Of a DNA stretch of 39,606 bases, positions 33,182-39,606 are shown piece by piece; within the stretch, counting starts at the first letter, position 1; every line of letters begins with the position of its first letter. The DNA is from a bacterium. GTDB taxonomy: Bacteria; Campylobacterota; Campylobacteria; Campylobacterales; Arcobacteraceae. The notes under the pieces are model-generated. The model ran no database searches. It had not been told where the DNA came from and saw only the letters and a list, made by a program, of their open reading frames with translations. The stretch lies in contig JAHIWE010000102.1 of NCBI GenBank assembly GCA_018816105.1, forward strand, positions 1 through 39,606. The letters are read 5' to 3'. A program made the translations under genes and the position numbers.

Positions 33182-35236
33182 TTATGCTTTTTGAACAAAT
33201 GAAGATAAAATATCTCTATGTGTTCCACCAAAATTAATTGTTAATTTATAATCTTTACCTGCATTTGTAGCTTTTAGAACTCTTCCCATTCCAAAAATTT
33301 TATGTAAAACTAAATCACCTTTTTTAAATCCTGATTGTTTTTCTATTGTTAAACAACCTTTTATAAGTCCACTTTCACTTAAAAATCTACTTTTAACTAA
33401 ACTAGTTCTTTTACCTTTGTAAAATCTTGAATGAACAAAAGATAGTGTTAAATTATCCATAGCTCTTGTAATTGCCACATAACCTAATCTTCTTTCTTCT
33501 TCTAAATCACTTCCATCACCTGTTAGTGGGAAAAATCCTTCTTCAAAACCTATAATAAAAAGTTTTTTAAATTCCAAACCTTTAGAAGCATGAATACTCA
33601 TCATTGAAACCGCTTCATCATGATACTCACTATTTTCACTTTCAAGTGCAATTTCATTTAAAAAATCTTTTAAATCTAAATGAGGATTCTGAATAAAATA
33701 ATCTCTTATATATCCATAAAACTCATCAATATTTGCTTGTCTTTCAAAACCATCAGGCAAGTTGTCATAAGAGGCTCTATAATCAAATGTTTCTTCAAAA
33801 CTATCTAAGAATTTCATTTTTGATTCACTTAATAACTCTTTTAAATCTAAAATAGAGGCTTCAAATACTTTTAATGTTCTTGAATTTTTTTTACCAACAA
33901 TTGAGCTAATTTCATTTGAATCCATATTTTGAATTAAGTCAAAAATAGAATTGCCTGTTTGTATTGATTTTGCTTCAAGTTTATCAATTGTAGTTTTACC
34001 AATTCCACGTTTTGGTTTATTAATAACTCTTTTTATTGAGAAATTATCATTTGAATTTGTTAATATCCTAAAATATGCAATTAAATCTTTTATTTCAGCT
34101 CTTTCGTAAAACTTCATTCCACCAACTAATTTATAATGAAGTCCAGCTTTATTAAATCCTTCTTCAAGTGATCTTGAAAGTGCATTTACTCTAAATAATA
34201 TTGCAATATTTCTAGGATTTGTTCCCGCATCAATCAACTGTTTTATATCTTCAACAATTTTTCTTGTTTCTTCATTTTCATCCTGTGATTCATAAACTCT
34301 TATTGAATCACCTTTCATTCTAGTTCCAACTAACTTTTTACCCAATCTATCTCGATTATGTTCAATTAGTTGATTTGCATGATTTAATATAGTATCAGTT
34401 GATCTATAATTTTCTTCAAGTTTTACAACCAATGTATTATCAAAATGCTCAGAAAAATTTAAAATATTTTTAATGGTAGCCCCTCGCCATCCATAAATAG
34501 ATTGGTCATCATCACCGACAACACAAAGATTACTATGACTTGTACATAATAATCTTAAAAGTCTATATTGTAGTTCATTTGTATCTTGGTACTCATCTAC
34601 CATTATGTATTGATATTTTTGGCTGATTTCATCTGCTAATTTTTGATTATTTTTTAATATTTTATATGGAAGCAATAATAAATCATCAAAATCTACAAGA
34701 TTATTTTTTTCTATATACTCTTCATATTTTTCGTAAACTTCTGCTATTTGTTGGTAAAGTTTTAATTGTGCTGCTGCTTTTGCTTCACTTGGAGTTAAAA
34801 GTGAATTTTTATATCTTGAAATCTCTGAAACTAATAAAGAAGTTGTAATATCTTTATCAATTGATTTTATTATTCTTTTTTTATCATCAGTATCTATTAT
34901 AATAAAATTGTTTTTTCTGTTTAATTCTGTCATATGGAATTTTAAAAATAATAATCCAAATTTATGAAAAGTACATAAGAGGGGTGGAGTATTTATCATA
35001 GATGGATCAATCATATTAAAAGCACGTTCTCTCATTTCTGATGCTGCTTTGTTTGTAAAAGTAAGTGTTAGAATTGACCTAGGATCAATACCTATTGATA
35101 TTAAGTAAGCAAGTCTTGTTGTTATAGTTTTCGTTTTACCAGAGCCTGCACCGGCTAATATAAGTAGCGGTCCATCAATATGTTGAGCTGCGCTTTTTTG
35201 TGATTCGTTTAATAATGATAATAAATTTTCAGACAT
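33182..35236 (-). CDS. UvrD/PcrA-type 3'-5' DNA helicase
   Basis: The 684-residue superfamily 1A helicase has Walker A AGAGSGKT at 28-35, the TFTNKAASEMRER motif Ia, the DEYQDTN Walker B near 215, GDDDQSIYGWRGA, LEENYRST, and VSMMSIHASKGLEFK near the end. The C-terminal FKKGDLVLHKIFGMGRVLKA is the Tudor-like segment seen in UvrD and PcrA, which distinguishes it from Rep. It probably acts in nucleotide excision repair and in clearing RecA or stalled polymerase. GGAG precedes the ATG. It is divergent from the LysR gene. I leave the symbol blank because uvrD and pcrA cannot be told apart here. Confidence 0.93.
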   Translation of the reverse strand: MSENLLSLLNESQKSAAQHIDGPLLILAGAGSGKTKTITTRLAYLISIGIDPRSILTLTFTNKAASEMRERAFNMIDPSMINTPPLLCTFHKFGLLFLKFHMTELNRKNNFIIIDTDDKKRIIKSIDKDITTSLLVSEISRYKNSLLTPSEAKAAAQLKLYQQIAEVYEKYEEYIEKNNLVDFDDLLLLPYKILKNNQKLADEISQKYQYIMVDEYQDTNELQYRLLRLLCTSHSNLCVVGDDDQSIYGWRGATIKNILNFSEHFDNTLVVKLEENYRSTDTILNHANQLIEHNRDRLGKKLVGTRMKGDSIRVYESQDENEETRKIVEDIKQLIDAGTNPRNIAILFRVNALSRSLEEGFNKAGLHYKLVGGMKFYERAEIKDLIAYFRILTNSNDNFSIKRVINKPKRGIGKTTIDKLEAKSIQTGNSIFDLIQNMDSNEISSIVGKKNSRTLKVFEASILDLKELLSESKMKFLDSFEETFDYRASYDNLPDGFERQANIDEFYGYIRDYFIQNPHLDLKDFLNEIALESENSEYHDEAVSMMSIHASKGLEFKKLFIIGFEEGFFPLTGDGSDLEEERRLGYVAITRAMDNLTLSFVHSRFYKGKRTSLVKSRFLSESGLIKGCLTIEKQSGFKKGDLVLHKIFGMGRVLKATNAGKDYKLTINFGGTHRDILSSFVQKA

Positions 35237-35317
35237 TTTTTCTCCAATATTAAATTATTATATCATATATTATATAAATTCATTATTGCTCTTAATTATT
35301 CTATATATAAATAAATG

Positions 35318-35332
35318 TTATGATAAACATAA
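35318..35332. promoter_or_regulatory. Dyad upstream of the LysR gene
   Basis: A perfect TTATG-N5-CATAA dyad with the T-N11-A spacing of LysR-type boxes (outer T...A pair) lies 20 bases before the proposed LysR ATG. It overlaps the likely RNA start downstream of TATATATAAAT (35303-35310). This is the arrangement expected for autoregulation. Confidence 0.4.
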
Positions 35333-35352
35333 TTTATTATATGGAGGTTACA

Positions 35353-36249
35353 ATGCTTACAGATTTTGCAAAATTAGAAACTTTTCTTACAGTTGTAAGA
35401 GAAAAATCTTTTTCAAAAGCTTCAGCAAAACTTGGCATTTCGCAACCAGCAGTTACACAACAAATGAAATTTATTGAAGAATATTTAGATGTTCAAATAG
35501 TTGATAGAAAGAAAAATGGTATTCGACTTACAAAAGAAGGTCAAATGCTTCATGCTATCGCTTTAAAAATCGAAAAATGTGTCGTAAATGCTGAAAAAGA
35601 GTTATTAAAAATTATGAATAAAAATGTAACATTTGTTTTTGGTGCATCTTTTATTATAGGAAATTACATATTACCAAGATTTTTAAATAATTTAAAAGAG
35701 AATATTCACAATGACGTATCAATTAATGTATCAGTTTCACATGAAGCTATTGAAGATTTATTAGATAAAAAAATAGATATAGCTTTAGTTGAAAATTATG
35801 TTGCAAATGACGATATTATTTATAGAGAATGGATGGAAGATGAAATAGTAATTTTTTCAAATCAAAAATTACCTGCTAAGGCTAAGGCCGAAGATTTATT
35901 ATCTTACAAATGGGTTTGTAGAAATCCTGAATCAAATACTAGACTTATCTTCAAAGAAAATCTAGAAAAAGCAAATTATCCTGATTGTGACACTTTTAAT
36001 GTTACAAGTGAAGTAACAAGCGCTACAACTATTGTTCAAACAGTTTTACACTCAGATAAAAATTTAACACCAACTGTGTCAATTGTATCAAGAAATGCAA
36101 TTGAATCATTACTTAAAGCTGGCGCACTTTACGAATCAAGAATCAACAATCAAAAAATGCTAAGAAAACTATATATCGCTTATAGAAAAGATAGAAAACA
36201 TGATGCATTTATTGAAAATGTAGTTGATTATCTTCTAAAAATCAAATAA
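35353..36249 (+). CDS. LysR-family transcriptional regulator
   Basis: The 298-residue protein has the N-terminal winged helix-turn-helix of the family at about 1-60 (FAKLETFLTVVREKSFSKAS, then LGISQPAVTQQMKFIEEYL). A periplasmic-binding-fold effector domain covers about 88-298. I chose the ATG at 35353 because GGAGG sits five bases upstream (35343-35347) and the protein then begins at the usual distance from the HTH. It is divergent from the helicase gene and just upstream of the GNAT-nitrilase fusion, which is its likely target. The effector is unknown. Confidence 0.88.
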   Translation: MLTDFAKLETFLTVVREKSFSKASAKLGISQPAVTQQMKFIEEYLDVQIVDRKKNGIRLTKEGQMLHAIALKIEKCVVNAEKELLKIMNKNVTFVFGASFIIGNYILPRFLNNLKENIHNDVSINVSVSHEAIEDLLDKKIDIALVENYVANDDIIYREWMEDEIVIFSNQKLPAKAKAEDLLSYKWVCRNPESNTRLIFKENLEKANYPDCDTFNVTSEVTSATTIVQTVLHSDKNLTPTVSIVSRNAIESLLKAGALYESRINNQKMLRKLYIAYRKDRKHDAFIENVVDYLLKIK

Positions 36250-36250
36250 T

Positions 36251-36271
36251 TATTAGGATTAACTCCTAATA
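36251..36271 (+). terminator. Weak hairpin after the LysR gene
   Basis: TATTAGGA (36251-36258) and TCCTAATA (36264-36271) form an 8-bp stem with a TTAAC loop directly after the LysR stop. The tail (GTTGTCTTT) is poor in T, so termination would be partial. It could equally be an operator half. Confidence 0.4.
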
Positions 36272-36278
36272 GTTGTCT

Positions 36279-36303
36279 TTAATTAGGCATAATACCCCAT
36301 TAA
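36279..36303. promoter_or_regulatory. Imperfect dyad before the GNAT-nitrilase gene
   Basis: A 25-bp imperfect dyad runs TTAAT (36279-36283)...ATTAA (36299-36303), with inner GG (36286-36287) and CC (36295-36296) also symmetric. It ends just before a -10-like TATACAAT (36306-36313). This position, about -39 to -15, fits a LysR-type or other regulator site for the downstream gene. Confidence 0.35.
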
Positions 36304-36331
36304 TATATACAATTTTAAATAAAGGTAGAAA

Positions 36332-37855
36332 ATGGATTCAATTGACAAAATAGAACTTACATATCTTACACTAGAAGATCACAAAAATATAGTAATTTTA
36401 ATGAATGATGAATATAAACATCTTGATGATTCAAGCTGGACTTATGAAGAATTTTCAGCATTATTAGCTAAATTCCCAAAAGGTCAAGTTGGTATTAAAA
36501 TCAATGGTGATTTAGCTGGATTTGCACTTAGTATTGTTGTTGATTACAATAAATTTGATGATTCCCATACATACAAAGAAATTACAGGAAATTATACTTT
36601 TAGTACACATGATGATAACGGTGATATGTTATATGGTGTAGATGTTTTTGTTAGTAAAAAATATAGAGGGTTAAGACTTGGAAGAAGACTTTATGAATTT
36701 AGACAAGAGCTTTGTGAAGAGTTAAACTTAAAAGGTATAATTTTTGGAGGAAGACTTCCAAATTATAAGAAATATTCAGAAACACTAACTCCAAAAGAGT
36801 ATATTTCAAAAGTCAGAGAAAGAGAAATTTACGACCCTGTTTTAAACTTCCAACTTTCAAATGATTTTTATGTAAAAAGGGTTTTAAAAAACTATCTTGA
36901 AGGGGATATAGAAAGCTGCGAATACGCTTCATTATTAGCTTGGGATAATATCTACTATGCAAAACCATCTATTGTTCCAATGCCACAAAAAACAGTTATT
37001 AGATTAGGACTTATTCAATGGCAAGTAAGACCATATAAAAATATAGAAGAAGTTCTAGAACAAGCTGAATACTTTGTTGATGCTGTATCAAACTATAGAA
37101 GTGATTTTGCTTTGTTTCCAGAATTTTTCAATGCTCCATTAATGTCTGCATTTAATCATTTAGGAGAAGCAGAAGCAATTAGAGAATTAGCAAAATTCAC
37201 ACCAAAATTCAAAGAAGAATTTGGTAGATTAGCAGTTGCTTATAATATTAATATTATTACAGGAAGTATGCCAGAATTAGTTGATGGTGATTTATATAAT
37301 GTTGGTTTTGTATGTAAAAGAGATGGTTCAATTGAAAAATATGCAAAAATGCATGTTACTCCCGATGAGAAAAAAGTTTGGGGATTAAAAGGTTCAAATG
37401 AAATTAAAACATTTGACACAGATTGTGGGAAAATTGGTGTTCTTATTTGTTATGACAGTGAATTCCCAGAATTAGGAAGATTATTAGCAAAAGAGGGTAT
37501 GGATATTTTATTTGTTCCATTCTTAACAGATACTCAAAATGGTTATTCAAGGGTTAAGATTTGTGCACAAGCAAGAGCTGTTGAAAATGAGTGTTATGTT
37601 GCAATCGCAGGATGTGTAGGAAATCTTCCAAAGGTTGCTAATATGGATATTCAATATGCCCAATCAGCTGTGTTTACACCTTGTGATTTTGCATTCCCGC
37701 CAAATGGTATTAAAGCTGAATCTACACCAAATACTGAAATGATATTAGTTGCTGATGTTGATTTAGAACTTTTAACAGAGTTACATAGTTTAGGAAGTGT
37801 TACAAACTTAAAAGATAGAAGAACAGATATTTACGAAATCGAATTAAAAAAATAA
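36332..37855 (+). CDS. GNAT acetyltransferase-nitrilase fusion
   Basis: The 507-residue protein joins two enzymes. Residues 1-200 form a GNAT N-acetyltransferase with the acetyl-CoA loop RGLRLGRRL at 112-120. Residues 220-505 form a carbon-nitrogen hydrolase with the Glu264 (FPEFF), Lys339 (AKMHV) and Cys373 (LICYDSEFPE) catalytic triad, all present. Such bifunctional proteins are known, but their substrates are mostly undefined; an amide-to-acid hydrolysis coupled to acetylation or deacylation is a guess. AAGG lies before the ATG. The LysR gene 82 bases upstream and two dyads suggest dedicated control. A bidirectional terminator follows. Confidence 0.88.
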   Translation: MDSIDKIELTYLTLEDHKNIVILMNDEYKHLDDSSWTYEEFSALLAKFPKGQVGIKINGDLAGFALSIVVDYNKFDDSHTYKEITGNYTFSTHDDNGDMLYGVDVFVSKKYRGLRLGRRLYEFRQELCEELNLKGIIFGGRLPNYKKYSETLTPKEYISKVREREIYDPVLNFQLSNDFYVKRVLKNYLEGDIESCEYASLLAWDNIYYAKPSIVPMPQKTVIRLGLIQWQVRPYKNIEEVLEQAEYFVDAVSNYRSDFALFPEFFNAPLMSAFNHLGEAEAIRELAKFTPKFKEEFGRLAVAYNINIITGSMPELVDGDLYNVGFVCKRDGSIEKYAKMHVTPDEKKVWGLKGSNEIKTFDTDCGKIGVLICYDSEFPELGRLLAKEGMDILFVPFLTDTQNGYSRVKICAQARAVENECYVAIAGCVGNLPKVANMDIQYAQSAVFTPCDFAFPPNGIKAESTPNTEMILVADVDLELLTELHSLGSVTNLKDRRTDIYEIELKK

Positions 37856-37857
37856 AC

Positions 37858-37890
37858 AAAAATATTAGAGTAATTTACTCTAATATTTTA
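37858..37890. terminator. Bidirectional terminator
   Basis: AATATTAGAGTAA (37861-37873) and TTACTCTAATATT (37875-37887) are perfectly complementary. A-rich flank lies on the left and TTTTATT on the right, so T-runs follow the stem on both strands. It lies between the convergent GNAT-nitrilase and YhcC-type genes. Confidence 0.85.
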
Positions 37891-37892
37891 TT

Positions 37893-38855
37893 CTAATAAT
37901 CAAATCCCTCTTTTTGCAAAGCTAATCTAATATTTTTCATTTGTGTATGTTTATCTCTACACCAATCAGGTGATAATAATGTACTATCATCAATTCCTGC
38001 TGTAATTCTTTGAATAGAGATATTATCAGGCAAAATTTTTATTGATTTTACAACTGTATCAATATATAACTCTTCACTTATAGGTGTAAATCTACCCTTT
38101 TTAAACTCATTGGTTAAAAGTGTATTTTTTACAACATATAAAGGATGAAATTTAATAGAATCAACCTTTAATTCTACTGTTTGTCTGAATGTTTCAAGCA
38201 TCATTTCTTGAGTCTCTTTAGGTAAGCCATAAATTAAATGCCCACAAACATTTAAACCTTTTTCTTTACTTCTTTTTATCCAATATCTCATGTTATCAGC
38301 CGTATCACCACGGTTAATATTTACCAGAGTTTCATCATAAAAAGATTGAATTCCAAACTCTATCCAAATCTCTTTAGTTTTTGATAAATCAACTAAATAA
38401 TCTAATATTTCATCACTTACACAATCCGTTCTTGTACCAATACTAAGACCTATTACATTTTCAAAACTAAGAGCTTTTTCATATAGTGCTTTTAGTGTAG
38501 AAAGTGGTGCATAAGTATTTGTAAATGATTGAAAATATACTATAAATTTTTTAGTACCAAACTTATTTTGTAACCTTTGTTTTGTTGCATTAAACTGCAG
38601 CTCTAACTGTTTTAATTGGTTTTCTAAATATGGATTTTCATTTATTCTTGGGTTTAATTTAAACTTAGTTTTTTTCTCTTGCAAATTAGGGCTAAAAGAG
38701 TCATTCTCACAAAAAGAACAACCACCACGTGCTACTGTTCCATCAATATTTGGACATGTAAATCCAGATATTGAAATAGGAACTTTATAAATTTTTTCAC
38801 CAAATTTATTTTTAAAATATCTACCAATTGTCAATACATTTTTTAATTCACTCAT
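37893..38855 (-). CDS. YhcC-type radical SAM protein (TIGR01212)
   Basis: The 320-residue protein has the family's unusual cluster motif with Cys34, Cys46 and Cys49 (FTCPNIDGTVARGGCSFCEN region), instead of the common CxxxCxxC. Other TIGR01212 features are YFQSFTNTYAPLSTLK, GLSIGTRTDCVSDEIL, WIEFGIQSFYDETL and NVCGHLIYGLPKETQ. The biochemical function of the family is not established, to my knowledge. It starts one base after the purF stop, so the two are probably co-transcribed. Confidence 0.9.
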   Translation of the reverse strand: MSELKNVLTIGRYFKNKFGEKIYKVPISISGFTCPNIDGTVARGGCSFCENDSFSPNLQEKKTKFKLNPRINENPYLENQLKQLELQFNATKQRLQNKFGTKKFIVYFQSFTNTYAPLSTLKALYEKALSFENVIGLSIGTRTDCVSDEILDYLVDLSKTKEIWIEFGIQSFYDETLVNINRGDTADNMRYWIKRSKEKGLNVCGHLIYGLPKETQEMMLETFRQTVELKVDSIKFHPLYVVKNTLLTNEFKKGRFTPISEELYIDTVVKSIKILPDNISIQRITAGIDDSTLLSPDWCRDKHTQMKNIRLALQKEGFDY

Positions 38856-38856
38856 T

Positions 38857-39606
38857 CTACTCTTTTACGAAATAATCTCCGTCAAAACTTTCAAGTGCAT
38901 AATTTCTATCATTTCCAATTGCATTTACTAAATCATCAACAGATAAATATTCTAAAGAATCAGCCTCTATATATTTACAAACTTCATCTTTACTCATATT
39001 ATTTGAGATTAATTCCTCTTTATGTGGTGTATCTATACCATAATAACAAGGGAATTTGATTTCAGGACTTGCAACTCTAAAATGTACTTCTTTAGCTCCT
39101 GCATCTTTTAATATTTTAACGATTCTTTTTGAGGTAGTACCTCGAACAATTGAATCATCAATTACAAGTAATGACTTTCCAGCAATTAATGATTTCATTG
39201 GACTTAATTTCATTTTTACTTTTAAGTCTCTCATCTCTTGCGTTGGTTCAATAAATGTTCTTCCAATATAGTGATTTCTAATGATTCCATACTCAAAAGG
39301 AATTCCACTTTGAGCAGCATAACCAAGAGCAGCAGGAACCCCTGAATCAGGAACAGGTACGACCATATCAAACTTGATATCTTTACCTTGATCATTTCTA
39401 GCTAATGCTCTACCCATATTTTCTCTTGTAATATATACAGTTTTACCATCAATAACAGAATCAGGACGAGCAAAATATACATATTCAAAAGCACAAGGTC
39501 TAAATTCAGGTTCAAATAATTGAATTGATTCTGGCTCATCATAATCTTCACTGAAAATTAACATTTCACCCGGTTTAACATCTCTAATAAATTCAGCATC
39601 AACTAA
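38857..39606 (-). CDS. purF: Amidophosphoribosyltransferase, 5' end cut by window
   Basis: PurF starts purine synthesis, converting PRPP and glutamine to phosphoribosylamine. The frame stays open to the window edge (the Met at 39564 is internal, preceded by LVDAEFIRDVKPGE), so the N-terminal glutaminase half with its catalytic Cys is outside. The visible 249 residues are the phosphoribosyltransferase half. They include RPDSVIDGKTVY, VVPVPDSGVPAALGYA, the PRPP-binding LLVIDDSIVRGTTSKRI and the C-terminal CYYGIDTPHKEELI with SLEYLSVDDL. Length and motifs are normal. Confidence 0.95.
   Translation of the reverse strand, partial: LVDAEFIRDVKPGEMLIFSEDYDEPESIQLFEPEFRPCAFEYVYFARPDSVIDGKTVYITRENMGRALARNDQGKDIKFDMVVPVPDSGVPAALGYAAQSGIPFEYGIIRNHYIGRTFIEPTQEMRDLKVKMKLSPMKSLIAGKSLLVIDDSIVRGTTSKRIVKILKDAGAKEVHFRVASPEIKFPCYYGIDTPHKEELISNNMSKDEVCKYIEADSLEYLSVDDLVNAIGNDRNYALESFDGDYFVKE

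Overview
The window is an AT-rich, densely coded chromosomal segment. Protein content and gene order point to a Campylobacterota member, most likely Arcobacteraceae. The main reasons are the order nadA-nadC-DHH-M23-lpxC-tsaB-thrB-ylxR-infB-rbfA-rimP, the order ccoNOQP-DUF4006-TPM-FixH-like-addB (recalled as similar to the Campylobacter cco/add neighbourhood), a long-form SerA, and a prfB without the programmed frameshift. I see no rRNA, tRNA, CRISPR array, insertion sequence or prophage. No gene-free stretch exceeds about 300 bases; the longest is the 260-base region before the first porin.

Layout. From 1 to 3479 (+) lie rpsA (5' end cut by the window), serA and efp, closed by a strong hairpin terminator. 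From 3629 to 4636 (-) lies ribD. From 4737 to 14958 (-) runs one tightly packed cluster of eleven genes, many overlapping by 4-17 bases. It links NAD synthesis, lipid A and cell-wall genes, homoserine kinase, a TsaB-like protein and the translation initiation factors; a good internal promoter precedes ylxR-infB-rbfA-rimP. From 15182 to 20814 (+) lie plsY (behind a structured leader), folB, two paralogous porins flanking a c-type cytochrome, and prfB. From 20885 to 23707 (+) an orphan substrate-binding lipoprotein gene, broken by a one-base frameshift, overlaps a membrane GGDEF-EAL gene. From 23713 to 30921 (-) is the cbb3 oxidase operon with accessory genes and addB at its end. From 31085 to 35236 (-) are uvrD/pcrA, truB, ispE and smpB. 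From 35353 to 37855 (+) are a LysR regulator and a GNAT-nitrilase fusion. From 37893 to 39606 (-) are a YhcC-type radical SAM gene and purF (5' end cut by the window).

Most of this is core metabolism, translation and respiration. The cbb3 cluster encodes the terminal oxidase for microaerobic respiration together with probable assembly factors. The least explained items are the lipoprotein/c-di-GMP enzyme pair with its frameshift, a 30-residue membrane microprotein inside the cbb3 operon, the structured leader before plsY, the GC-rich leader and phased repeats before the first porin, and an EF-hand-like insertion in CcoO.
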